A stretch of DNA of 64,000 nt from an uncultured Prevotellaceae bacterium (lineage in GTDB: Bacteria; Bacteroidota; Bacteroidia; Bacteroidales; Bacteroidaceae). Of this stretch, positions 30,821-40,500 are shown in pieces (position 1 is the first letter of the stretch; the number at the start of each line of letters is the position of its first letter). The notes under the pieces were generated by a model. It was given only the letters and a program-made list of their open reading frames with translations. It made no database searches and was not told the DNA's origin. Made by a program: the position numbers and the translations under genes. Where the stretch lies: the NCBI GenBank assembly GCA_946184125.1, contig CAMHEL010000004.1, positions 1-64,000 of the forward strand. The letters are read 5' to 3'.

Positions 30821-30934
30821 AAGATACCCCCCTTCGCCGCTGTCACCTGGCGCCCCACAGTGCAGCACCAAGGCTCAGACAGACAGCGCGGCAGGGTAAA
30901 ACAATCAACAAAAGGTGCTGCAACAAGAAAAGCC

Positions 30935-31390
30935 ATGAAAATAGGAGACAAAGCCCCAGAGATTCTCGGACATGACGAAAATGGAAACGAAGTGCGGCTG
31001 AGCGACTACCAGGGACGCAAAATCGTACTCTATTTCTATCCGAAAGACATGACATCGGGATGCACGGCAGAGGCCTGCAACCTGCGCGACAACATCGGTG
31101 ACCTCGAAGAAGGCGGATATGCTATCATCGGTGCCAGCATCGATGATGCCAAATCGCACCAGAAATTCATCGCCAAGCACGAACTGCCCTTCCATCTCAT
31201 CGCCGACACCGACAAAACGCTCGTCGAGCAGTTTGGCGTCTGGGGAGAGAAAAGCATGTATGGCAGGAAATACTTCGGTACTTTCCGCACCACCTTCATC
31301 ATCAACGAGGAAGGCATCGTGGAGCGCATCATCGGTCCAAAGCAAATCAAGACCAAAGACCATGCAAAGCAAATACTCGAAGGCGCCTGA
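30935..31390 (+). CDS. bcp: Thioredoxin-dependent thiol peroxidase (Bcp/PrxQ)
   Basis: This 151-residue protein is a cytoplasmic peroxiredoxin that reduces peroxides using thioredoxin. Motifs: MKIGDKAPEI start, VLYFYPKDMTSGCTAEACNL with peroxidatic Cys43 and resolving Cys48, then FGVWGEKSMYGRKYFGTFRTTF. Length is normal for PrxQ. The ATG at 30935 matches the conserved family start; an open frame extends 25 codons upstream without a conserved sequence. It is followed after 45 bases by the acyl-CoA synthetase gene and may share its transcript. Confidence 0.95.
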   Translation: MKIGDKAPEILGHDENGNEVRLSDYQGRKIVLYFYPKDMTSGCTAEACNLRDNIGDLEEGGYAIIGASIDDAKSHQKFIAKHELPFHLIADTDKTLVEQFGVWGEKSMYGRKYFGTFRTTFIINEEGIVERIIGPKQIKTKDHAKQILEGA

Positions 31391-31435
31391 CCCACACCAT
31401 CACCATTCCCTTTAACCTAAACAGCACATCAGACT

Positions 31436-33496
31436 ATGATCAACAGACAATTACTGGCTCCCGAGAGCATCGTGGTGATAGGCGGTTCCAACAACATCCA
31501 CAAGCCTGGTGGCGCCGTGGTGCGCAACCTCATCACCGGCGGCTATCAAGGCACCCTGCGCGTGGTCAACCCCAAGGAAGACGAGGTGCAAGGCATCAAG
31601 GTGTTCCACGACGTCAAAGAACTGCCGCCCACCGAACTTGCCGTCATCGTCATCCCAGCCCGCATGTGTCCCGCCACGGTGCGTGTGCTCGCAGCAGAGA
31701 AAGAAGTCCGCGCCTTTATCATCATCTCCGCCGGATTTGGCGAGGAGACACCAGCCGGCGCCGCCCTCGAGAAAGAAATCCTCGACATCTGCGAGCAGTA
31801 TGGCGCCGCCCTCATCGGCCCCAACTGCATCGGCCTGCTCAACGCATGGCACCACAGCGTGTTCACCAAGCCCATTCCCCACCTCAATCCCCGTGGTGTC
31901 GATTTCATCTCGGGCTCGGGTGCCACCGCTGTCTTCATCCTCGAGTCGGCCGTCATCAAAGGCCTTCAGTTCAACTCCGTCTGGAGTATCGGCAATGGCA
32001 AGCAGATAGGCATCGAGGATGTGCTGCAATACATGGACGAGCATTTCGACCCAGAGAACGACTCCAAAGTGAAGTTGCTCTATATCGAGAACATCAGCAA
32101 CCCCGACAAGCTGCTCTTCCACGCTTCCTCGCTCATCCGCAAAGGCTGCCGCATCGCAGCCATCAAGGCGGGCAGTTCGGAGAGTGGCAGTCGTGCCGCT
32201 TCGTCGCACACCGGAGCCATCGCCAGCAGCGATTCCGCCGTGGAGGCCCTCTTCCTCAAGGCAGGCATTGTGAGGTGCTACTCGCGCGAGGAACTGACCA
32301 CCGTGGGCTGCATCTTCACCCTGCCCCCCATCCAGGGCAAGCGCTTCGCCATTGTCACCCATGCCGGTGGTCCTGGCGTGATGCTCACCGACGCCCTGTC
32401 GAAAGGAGGTCTTGAAGTGCCACCACTCGACCCCACCATCGGCGAGGAACTCAAGGCGCTCCTCTCGCCCGGTGCCTCGGTGTCGAACCCCATCGACATC
32501 CTCGCCACCGGCAACCCCACCCATCTCGCCACCGCCATTGACTTCTGCGAGAACCGCTTCGACAACATCGATGCCATCATGGTGATTTTCGGCACACCGG
32601 GACTTGTGCAGCTCTATGAGACCTACGACGTACTGCATGAGAAGATCCTCTCGTGCAAAAAACCAGTGTTCCCCATCCTCCCCAGCCTCCACACCGCAGG
32701 CCCCGAGGTGGATGAGTTCCTCAAGAAAGGCCATGTCAACTTCAGCGACGAGGTGACACTCGCCACCGCCCTCACACAGGTGATGCGCACCCCATCCCCT
32801 GCCCCACCCGAGATAGAGCTCTTCGGTGTCGATGTCCCCCGCATCCGCGACATCATCTCCGGCATCCACGAGAGCGGCTACATCTCGCCTGAATTGGTTC
32901 ACGAACTGTTGGGCTGCGCCCAGATCCCCATGGTGCCCGAAATGGTGAGCGCCGATGTGGAACAACTCGTGGCCTTCGCCGACCGCATCGGCTATCCCGT
33001 CGTGGCCAAGGTGGTGGGTCCCATCCACAAGAGCGACGTGGGCGGCGTGACGCTCGACATCAAGAGTGCCAAGCACCTGAGGCTGGAGTTCGAGCGCATG
33101 ATGGCCATTGAGGGAGCCACGGGGGTCATGGTGCAGCGCATGCTCCACGGCACCGAACTATTCGTAGGCGCGAAATATGAGCCTCGCTTCGGACATATCG
33201 TGCTCTGTGGCCTTGGCGGCATTTTCGTCGAAGTGCTGCGCGACGTGCGCAGTGGTCTCGCGCCACTGTCCTACGGCGAGGCCTACTCCATGATACGCTC
33301 ACTACGTGCCTACAAAATCATACAAGGAACACGTGGGCAGGCAGGTATCAACCAGGCCAAATTCGCAGAGGTCATCGTCAGGCTCTCCACCCTGCTCCGC
33401 TTCGCCACCGAAATCAAGGAGATGGACATCAATCCACTCCTGGCCGACGAAAACGGAGTGACAGCTGTTGATGCAAGGATTTATATCGAGAAATAG
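31436..33496 (+). CDS. ADP-forming acetate/acyl-CoA ligase, fused alpha-beta
   Basis: This 686-residue protein joins a CoA-binding/succinyl-CoA-ligase-like part and a C-terminal ATP-grasp domain. The N-terminus LLAPESIVVIGGSNNIHKPGG is the CoA-binding Rossmann fold. SSHTGAIASSDS carries the phosphorylated histidine (His258). The ATP-grasp part shows GYPVVAKVVGPIHKSDVGGV, GVMVQRMLHGTELFVG and EMDINPLLADENG. The family converts acyl-CoA, ADP and phosphate to acid, CoA and ATP, saving energy during fermentation. Which acid is used cannot be told from the sequence. A terminator follows. Confidence 0.92.
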   Translation: MINRQLLAPESIVVIGGSNNIHKPGGAVVRNLITGGYQGTLRVVNPKEDEVQGIKVFHDVKELPPTELAVIVIPARMCPATVRVLAAEKEVRAFIIISAGFGEETPAGAALEKEILDICEQYGAALIGPNCIGLLNAWHHSVFTKPIPHLNPRGVDFISGSGATAVFILESAVIKGLQFNSVWSIGNGKQIGIEDVLQYMDEHFDPENDSKVKLLYIENISNPDKLLFHASSLIRKGCRIAAIKAGSSESGSRAASSHTGAIASSDSAVEALFLKAGIVRCYSREELTTVGCIFTLPPIQGKRFAIVTHAGGPGVMLTDALSKGGLEVPPLDPTIGEELKALLSPGASVSNPIDILATGNPTHLATAIDFCENRFDNIDAIMVIFGTPGLVQLYETYDVLHEKILSCKKPVFPILPSLHTAGPEVDEFLKKGHVNFSDEVTLATALTQVMRTPSPAPPEIELFGVDVPRIRDIISGIHESGYISPELVHELLGCAQIPMVPEMVSADVEQLVAFADRIGYPVVAKVVGPIHKSDVGGVTLDIKSAKHLRLEFERMMAIEGATGVMVQRMLHGTELFVGAKYEPRFGHIVLCGLGGIFVEVLRDVRSGLAPLSYGEAYSMIRSLRAYKIIQGTRGQAGINQAKFAEVIVRLSTLLRFATEIKEMDINPLLADENGVTAVDARIYIEK

Positions 33497-33521
33497 AGCG
33501 AAGCGTTGGGTTTCAATGAAA

Positions 33522-33561
33522 AAAGTGTTCAAGATGATTTCAATTTCATCTTGAACACTTT
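33522..33561 (+). terminator. Terminator between the acyl-CoA ligase and GH97 genes
   Basis: A perfect 16-bp stem (33522-33537 with 33546-33561) encloses an 8-base loop between two convergent genes. It ends three bases before the GH97 stop codon and may act in both directions. Confidence 0.75.
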
Positions 33562-33563
33562 CG

Positions 33564-35609
33564 TTATTTCGCAGTCCTAAGAATGGCCGTCCAACCTCCT
33601 CCACTGCTCAGGTGGACTTGCAGGATGTCGCCTTGGCCTACCGTCTTCTGCAAGTGCTTGTAATCGGTGGCATCTTTCATGGCATTCACGCCATCGGCGA
33701 AGATGTCTGCTTGGTATTGCCCTTCATTGAGAAAACCCAAGTCAATGGTAAGGTCGCGTGGGGTCCAGTCGGTCATGGCAGCCAGATACCAGGTGGTACC
33801 TTTGCGGCGGGCGACGACCGCATATTCGCCCAGTTGACCATCGAGGGCTATCGACTCATCGAAGGTGGTGGGTATCTGGGCGATGAAATCGGTGCATTCC
33901 TGATTGCGCATATACATCGTGGGACTATCGGCCATCATCTGCAGTGGGGCTTCGAAGGTGGTGTACATGGCCATCTGATGGACACGAGTACCCTGACTCA
34001 TGGGGTGGTCGTTGTTGCCGAAGAAGTTGTCCTTCATGGCGTTCATCATGGCACCGGGGGTGTAGTCCATCGGTCCAGCTAACATACGCAGATAGGGAGC
34101 CGACACATCGTAGCGCGGCTGGTCGTGCATGGGACCATTTCCCACTCGTGGCTCCCATTTCGAATTCTCCAGTCCCTTGACCCCTTCGAAGTTCAGGATA
34201 TTGGGATAGGCACGCTGAATGCCGAAAGGTTTCAGACCATGATAGTCAAGAAGGAGATGATGCCCAGCGGCACAGGCAGCAATCTTGTAGGCCGATGCTA
34301 TGGCTTGCTGGTCGTCACGGTCGAAGAAATCCACTTTGAATCCCTTGACGCCCATATCGGCATAGTGCTTCATCACAGCATTGGTGATGGATGTGTCGCC
34401 GACAGGATTGTTGCCAATCAAGTTGCGCCAACTGCTCCATAGGATGATTCCGACACCCTTCTCTTGGCCATGGGCAATCAGTCTCTTCAGGTCTATCTCC
34501 GGGCTCAAGTCTTCCATCAGCGACTCTTTGCCGCTCCATCCCTCGTCGATGATGATATATTCGATGTTGTTCTTAGCGGCAAAGTCGATATAATAAAGAT
34601 AGGTGTCGGTGTTCATGCCCGACTTAAAGTCCACGCCAGTGACATTCGTGTTGTTCCACCAATCCCATGCCACTTTTCCGGGATGAATCCACGAAGTGTC
34701 CTTGATGCGGCACTCAGGGGCCAGCCGCTGAGCCATGTCGCAGTTCAGGATGTCGGCATCTTTCTCGGTGATGACCACCGCACGCCAGGGCAAGGCACGG
34801 CTTCCGTCCAACTTGGCGATATAGTCTGCCCGTTTCGAGGGAACAAGGTTCAGGCGGTCGAAGCCTCCCACCTCCTGCTCCAACGGATAAGGTGCGAATT
34901 CCGCCTTCAGACCGTTTTTTCCATGGCTCTTGAGGAACATCCCCGGATAGTCCTCCACCCCGGCATCCATGACGATGGCTTTCATCCCTCCTGGCAGGCA
35001 GACGGCAAAAGGTGTGATGGCAAGCGAATCCTTGAACATCTTCGACAAAGGCTGCTCGTCATAATAGGACTCAAAGCTGTAGCAATAGCGCTCGCCGCCC
35101 CGGTTGTCGTTGACGTAGGGTATGAAAGCCGGATAGTCGTCGGAGAAATAGAATTCCGCAGTCTCACTTGTCACGACTGACTTGCCTTTCCTATCGATGA
35201 GGAAGCGATAGGCAGCCCCATCATTATAGACACGGAACTCAACGCCAATGCCATTCTTGAAGGATATGGTCAGCGCGTTGTATTCGTCCTTGACCACTGC
35301 CTTTTTATAAAAAGGTGTAGCAAACTGTGTCCTGACCTGCCTGTTATTGGTGGCCTTGCCCAATCCGCCTTTTTTGAACACATCAATGTCGCCATCTATC
35401 AGGATATTGATACAAGAACGCTCCAGCACAGGCACATCGTTGTGCTCTATACGCCAATACAAAAAAGTGTAATTTGATGTCCCCACAAAAACCGTTGTCT
35501 TCTTGTCGGGGGATACTATTTTCCATGATTTCCCTAAACTGAGGGCATACGCAGTAGTGCTAAGCATCATCAGAAGCACAGGCACAATACAGATTTTGAT
35601 TGTTTTCAT
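33564..35609 (-). CDS. GH97 glycoside hydrolase (alpha-glycosidase), secreted
   Basis: The protein is about 681 residues with a signal peptide ending STTAYA. The start at 35609 gives a compact signal peptide; ATG codons at 35633 and 35687 are alternatives. It has the GH97 layout: N-terminal beta-sandwich (SPDKKTTVFVGTS, FYFSDDYPAFIPY), a barrel with IDEGWSGK (Glu about 355) and GFKVDFFDRDDQQ (Asp about 427), and a C-terminal sandwich ending LHLSSGGGWTAILR. The Asp in KVDFF corresponds to the nucleophile position of retaining GH97 members, so an alpha-galactosidase-type retaining enzyme is more likely than a SusB-type inverting alpha-glucosidase; this is an inference. It is transcribed alone and away from a MITE-like element. 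Confidence 0.92.
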   Translation of the reverse strand: MKTIKICIVPVLLMMLSTTAYALSLGKSWKIVSPDKKTTVFVGTSNYTFLYWRIEHNDVPVLERSCINILIDGDIDVFKKGGLGKATNNRQVRTQFATPFYKKAVVKDEYNALTISFKNGIGVEFRVYNDGAAYRFLIDRKGKSVVTSETAEFYFSDDYPAFIPYVNDNRGGERYCYSFESYYDEQPLSKMFKDSLAITPFAVCLPGGMKAIVMDAGVEDYPGMFLKSHGKNGLKAEFAPYPLEQEVGGFDRLNLVPSKRADYIAKLDGSRALPWRAVVITEKDADILNCDMAQRLAPECRIKDTSWIHPGKVAWDWWNNTNVTGVDFKSGMNTDTYLYYIDFAAKNNIEYIIIDEGWSGKESLMEDLSPEIDLKRLIAHGQEKGVGIILWSSWRNLIGNNPVGDTSITNAVMKHYADMGVKGFKVDFFDRDDQQAIASAYKIAACAAGHHLLLDYHGLKPFGIQRAYPNILNFEGVKGLENSKWEPRVGNGPMHDQPRYDVSAPYLRMLAGPMDYTPGAMMNAMKDNFFGNNDHPMSQGTRVHQMAMYTTFEAPLQMMADSPTMYMRNQECTDFIAQIPTTFDESIALDGQLGEYAVVARRKGTTWYLAAMTDWTPRDLTIDLGFLNEGQYQADIFADGVNAMKDATDYKHLQKTVGQGDILQVHLSSGGGWTAILRTAK

Positions 35610-35726
35610 CGTAGTCGGATGGTTATTGTTCATAGGTTTGTTAAGCTTTTCTGTTGCAAAGGAAATGAAAAAAATCTTAAACGCCAATGTTTCTATGGTT
35701 AATAATTTCCTGATGATGACATTTTA

Positions 35727-35919
35727 GGTGGGTTCTATTAATTATGTCGAGGCGATTTTCGACTTTTAGTCGAGGGCAAAGTGTAAGCTGAAGAGGGAGT
35801 GTAGCGGGCTACACGACCGATGAGGCTTGACACTTTGCACCGAATAAAAGCGAAAAAGCGACCGAAATGTAATGTATAGAAACGCCACCTCATAAAAATC
35901 AGAATTAATAGAACACACC
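35727..35919 (+). mobile_element. 193-bp MITE-like imperfect foldback element with TTTA flanks
   Basis: Outer arms 35727-35743 and 35903-35919 are complementary at 16 of 17 positions. Inside, GCAAAGTGT (35775-35783) pairs with ACACTTTGC (35830-35838), with weaker complementarity on both sides. At the centre GTGTAGC/GCTACAC forms a tight hairpin (35800-35814). The element is flanked directly by TTTA on both sides (35723-35726, 35920-35923), which looks like a 4-bp target duplication. It has no coding capacity and fills most of the roughly 420-base gap between GH97 and the esterase. Confidence 0.6.
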
Positions 35920-35977
35920 TTTATATATTCCATTACAAATAAGTTGACAAAAGAGTAGGTTATTCGTCTTTTCTCGT

Positions 35978-35985
35978 TATTTTTG
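35978..35985 (+). promoter_or_regulatory. -7 element of the carboxylesterase gene
   Basis: TATTTTTG followed by CACT fits TAnnTTTG and lies 46 bases before the ATG. It is outside the foldback element. No -33 box at standard spacing was seen. Confidence 0.5.
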
Positions 35986-36031
35986 CACTGAATTTAGCAA
36001 AAGTGTAAACTAACTAACGAACAATAACGAT

Positions 36032-37375
36032 ATGAACAAAAAAGCATTGACATTGTGCGCGATGTGCCTGACGGCGGCTTTCGCATGGGGGCAAACTCCC
36101 CCAGTCAAGGTGGAAGGTGGATTGATTCAAGGCATCGCTTCCGCATCAAGTGAAGTAACTGTATACCGAGGCATACCATATGCTGCACCTCCGGTTGGCC
36201 AACTCCGCTGGAAACGTCCTCAGCCGGTGGTGAAGTGGCAAGGCATTAGAAAAGCCGATACATTCAGCAACATCTGCTGGCAGCCCGGCAATGCCGTAGG
36301 CACTTTCTATGGCAATGAGTTCTATTGGAAAGAGAACACCGTGCAAAGCGAGGACTGCCTCTATCTGAACATCTGGACACCGACAGATGCGGTGGCCCAC
36401 CCTGAGAAGAAACTGCCTGTGGCATTCTGGGTGCACGGAGGCGCCTACTTCAACGGTTATGGGCATGAAATCACGATGGACGGCGATGCATGGGCTACCC
36501 GTGGTGTGATACTCGTCACCATCAATTATCGGTTGGGCATTTTCGGTTTCCTCGCTCATCCAGAATTGTCGGCGGAGACCGAGGACGGCACGTCGGGCAA
36601 TTACGGCACCTACGACCAGGTGGCCGCATTGAAATGGGTGCATGAGCATATCGCGCAATTCGGAGGCGACCCCGGCAACATCACCGTCTTCGGACAGAGT
36701 GCCGGAGCTGCCAGCATCAAAAATCTGGTGTCGTCGCCGTTGTCAAAAGGACTTATCAGGAATGCTATTATACAAAGTGGCGGTGGCATAGCTACAGCCA
36801 ATGGTTCAGCAGAAGACCAGAAGCAGGCTGAGAAAAAAGGAAAAACGTTTATGGACAAGCATGGCTATCAATCACTGAGCAAGATGCGTGCCGTGCCCGC
36901 CGAGGAATTGCTCAAAATATTCAAGGAAGAAGGCATGGGGCTCTTCAGGCCTCATATCGATGGCATCCTGCTGAAGGAAAGTTTCGACGATGCAGCAAGA
37001 AACCAGCATCTGGCCGACGCGTCCTACATGATTGGCTGCACGCTCGACGACATCAGTCCAATGGAGAAGCAGATAGATGCGTTCTGCTTCTTGCGCGACT
37101 CGCTCTACCGTCAGCCAGCCTACCGTTATCTTTTCGCCCGCAAACTGCCCGGCACTCACGACGGAGCATTCCATTCTGCAGAACTGTGGTTTATGTTCCA
37201 CACCCTCAATCGCAGTTGGCGCCCCATGACGAAGGCCGACTACCAACTTGCTGATGAGATGATGGACCGCTGGACGAACTTTGCGAAATACGGAAACCCC
37301 AACAAGCCTGGACGTGTGGACTGGTATCCGTTCACACTCGGAAATCCCTATGTCATGACCTTTAACATCAAATAG
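36032..37375 (+). CDS. Secreted type-B carboxylesterase, shorter than the usual family length
   Basis: This 447-residue protein has a signal peptide (LCAMCLTAAFAWG|Q). It shows the family start VKVEGGLIQGI, YRGIPYAAPPVGQLRW, EDCLYLNIW, the oxyanion region WVHGGAYFNGYG and the nucleophile elbow FGQSAGA (Ser223). The histidine lies in GAFHSAELWF (His381). The family alpha/beta-hydrolase usually exceeds 500 residues; here the stretch between about residue 325 and 355 goes directly from MIGCTLDDIS to the region before the catalytic His, so part of the lid/helical region seems missing. The frame is intact. It may deacylate plant polysaccharides or other esters. Confidence 0.87.
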   Translation: MNKKALTLCAMCLTAAFAWGQTPPVKVEGGLIQGIASASSEVTVYRGIPYAAPPVGQLRWKRPQPVVKWQGIRKADTFSNICWQPGNAVGTFYGNEFYWKENTVQSEDCLYLNIWTPTDAVAHPEKKLPVAFWVHGGAYFNGYGHEITMDGDAWATRGVILVTINYRLGIFGFLAHPELSAETEDGTSGNYGTYDQVAALKWVHEHIAQFGGDPGNITVFGQSAGAASIKNLVSSPLSKGLIRNAIIQSGGGIATANGSAEDQKQAEKKGKTFMDKHGYQSLSKMRAVPAEELLKIFKEEGMGLFRPHIDGILLKESFDDAARNQHLADASYMIGCTLDDISPMEKQIDAFCFLRDSLYRQPAYRYLFARKLPGTHDGAFHSAELWFMFHTLNRSWRPMTKADYQLADEMMDRWTNFAKYGNPNKPGRVDWYPFTLGNPYVMTFNIK

Positions 37376-37465
37376 AAAAGCGTCATCATTCACGTGCAAA
37401 GGCTTCAAATGCATTTTTTTTGCAATTGATGGCCTTGATATGCTTTCGTTCCGAATTTTTTTGTG

Positions 37466-37473
37466 TAATTTTG
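37466..37473 (+). promoter_or_regulatory. -7 element of carB
   Basis: TAATTTTG followed by CA fits TAnnTTTG and lies 53 bases before the chosen carB start. It lies inside the longer open frame that begins at 37440, which supports the downstream ATG. Confidence 0.55.
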
Positions 37474-37526
37474 CAACGGATTTGGAAAAGAACCACAATT
37501 TTCGTATAAAAATACAAAATCAAGTC

Positions 37527-40500
37527 ATGAAGAAAGTATCCAAGGTTCTCGTTCTCGGCAGTGGCGCACTGAAAATAGGTCAGGCCGGCGAGTTCGATTA
37601 TTCAGGTTCCCAAGCCCTGAAAGCACTTCGTGAAGAAGGCATCTCAAGCGTCCTTGTCAATCCCAACATCGCTACCATTCAGACGAGCGAAGGTATCGCC
37701 GACAAGGTTTATTTCCAGCCCGTCACCCCCCACTTTGTCACCGAAATCATCAAGAAGGAGCGCCCCGACGGTATTCTCCTTGCCTTTGGAGGGCAGACGG
37801 CCCTCAACTGCGGCACGGAGCTCTATCTCAAGGGCGTTTTGGATGAGTATGGTGTCACCGTGCTGGGCACCAGCGTGGAAGCAATCATGAATACCGAGGA
37901 CCGCGACCGTTTCGTCAGAAAGCTCGACGAGGTGTCGCTGAAGACCCCGGTGAGCCATGCTGTGGAGAATATGGAAGATGCCTTGTCCGCCGCACGCGAG
38001 ATTGGCTTCCCCATCATGATTCGCTCCGCTTACGCTCTTGGTGGTCTCGGTTCCGGTCTCTGCAACGATGAGGCCGGTTTTGTTGAACTGGCAGAGAGCG
38101 CCTTCACCTTCGCACCGCAAATCCTGGTGGAGGAGAGTCTCAAGGGATGGAAGGAAATTGAGTTTGAGGTGATTCGCGATGCCAACGACCGTTGTTTCAC
38201 CGTCGCCTCGATGGAGAACTTCGACCCCCTCGGCATTCATACCGGAGAGTCTATCGTGGTGGCTCCCACCTGCTCGCTGACCCAAGAACAGGTGACAATG
38301 CTGCAGGAACTGTCCATCAAGTGTGTGAAGCACCTTGACATCGTGGGCGAATGCAACATCCAGTTTGCCTTCAATGCAGAGACCAATGACTACCGTATCA
38401 TTGAAATCAACGCACGTCTGTCGCGCTCATCGGCTCTTGCCTCGAAAGCCACCGGCTATCCCCTGGCATTCGTCGCCGCCAAGATTGCATTAGGATACAC
38501 GCTCGACCAGATTGGCGAGATGGGCACCCCCAACTCCGCCTATGTGGCCCCGAACCTCGACTTCATGATTTGCAAGATTCCTCGCTGGGACCTCACCAAG
38601 TTTGCTGGCGTGAGCCGCAAGATAGGTTCCTCGATGAAGTCTGTGGGCGAGATTATGAGCATCGGCCGCACCTTTGAGGAGATGATTCAGAAAGGCCTGA
38701 GGATGATTGGTCAGGGCATGCATGGTTTCGTGGGCAACGACCACACCCGTTTCGACAACCTCGACGACGCCCTTGCCAACCCCACCGACCTTCGCATCTT
38801 CGCCATCGCCCAGGCTTTGGAGGAAGGCTACACCATCGAGCGCATCGAGGAACTCACCAAAATCGACAAATGGTTCATCGCACGCCTCAAGCGCATCGTC
38901 GACCTCAAGCAGAAGCTGATGAGTTACAACAAACTCGAGGACCTGAGCGATGACTTCCTGCAAGAGGTGAAGGCCGCTGGTTTCAGCGACTTCCAGATAG
39001 CACGCTTCGTGCTCAAGCCCCAGGGCGGCAACATGGAGCGCGAGAACCTTCTCGTGAGGAAGTACCGCCAGCAGCGCGGCATCCTGCCCGCCGTGAAGCG
39101 CATCAACACCGTGGCCAGCGAGCACCCCGAGCTCACCAACTACCTCTATTTCACCTACAACACCCCTCCAGAGCACGACATCCCCTACTACAAGAACGAG
39201 AAGTCGGTCATCGTGCTGGGCAGCGGCGCCTACCGCATCGGCTCCAGCGTGGAGTTCGACTGGTGCTCTGTGAACGCCATCAACACCGCTCGGAAACTGG
39301 GCTATAAGTCGATAATGATCAACTACAACCCCGAGACCGTGTCGACCGACTACGACATGTGTGACCGCCTCTATTTCGACGAGCTGTCGCTCGAGCGCGT
39401 CCTTGATGTCATCGAGCTGGAGCAGCCACGCGGCGTCATCGTCAGCATGGGTGGCCAAATCCCCAACAACCTCGCCATGAAGCTGCACCGCCGTGGCGTG
39501 CCCATCCTCGGTACGAGTCCTGTGAACATCGACCGTGCCGAGAACCGCGACAAATTCTCCGCCATGCTCGACAAGCTGGGAGTTGACCAACCCGCTTGGC
39601 GTGCCCTCACCTCCTTCGAGGACATCAAGGAGTTTGTCGGCGAGGTGGGCTATCCTGTGCTCGTGCGCCCGTCGTATGTGCTCAGCGGCGCAGCCATGAA
39701 CGTCTGCTACGACGACGAGGAACTGGAGCGCTTCCTTGAGAAGGCCACCGAGGTGTCGAAGGAATACCCTGTGGTGGTCAGCCAGTTCATGCAGGACACC
39801 AAAGAGATAGAGTTTGATGCCGTGGCCGACAAGGGCGAGATTGTGGAGTATGCCATCAGCGAGCACATCGAGTTCGCAGGAGTCCACTCTGGCGACGCCA
39901 CCATGGTGTTCCCCGCTCAGTACATCTATTTCTCCACCATCCGCCAAATCAAGAAAATCTCGCGCAAGATAGCCAAGGAACTGAACATCAGCGGTCCGTT
40001 CAACATCCAGTACCTGGCCAAGAACCGCGACGTGAAGGTTATCGAGTGCAACCTCCGTGCCTCCCGCTCCTTCCCCTTCGTCTCGAAGATTCTCAAGCGC
40101 AACTTCATCGAGACAGCGACGAAAATCATGCTCGACGTGCCCTATAACCGTCCCGACAACTCAGAGTTCGACATCGACCGCATCGGTGTGAAAGCGAGCC
40201 AGTTCTCCTTTGCCCGTCTGCAGAATGCCGACCCAGTACTGGGCGTCGATATGTCATCTACCGGTGAGGTTGGCTGCTTAGGCGACTCCATGGAGGAGGC
40301 GCTGCTCAACGCCCTCATCGCCACCGGTTACCGCTTGCCCGATGCCTCAAAGCATCCAGCCATCCTCATGAGCAGTGGTGGCGCACGAGGAAAAGTCGAC
40401 TTGCTGGAGCCAGCTCTGGAACTCGACCGCGACGGCTATCAGATCTACGCCACAGCAGGAACCGCCAAGTTCTTGACAGAAAACGGCGTGCATGCCAAGA

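Noticed and set aside
31451-33148. A 565-codon open frame on the minus strand opposite the acyl-CoA ligase gene
   Set aside because: The composition is low-complexity His/Asp/Glu/Ala-rich, typical for antisense frames of a high-GC third-position gene. The plus-strand protein has complete family motifs.
38490-39947. A 485-codon open frame opposite carB
   Set aside because: It is a shadow of carB, with repeated Val/His/Leu/Glu-rich sequence and no known domain.
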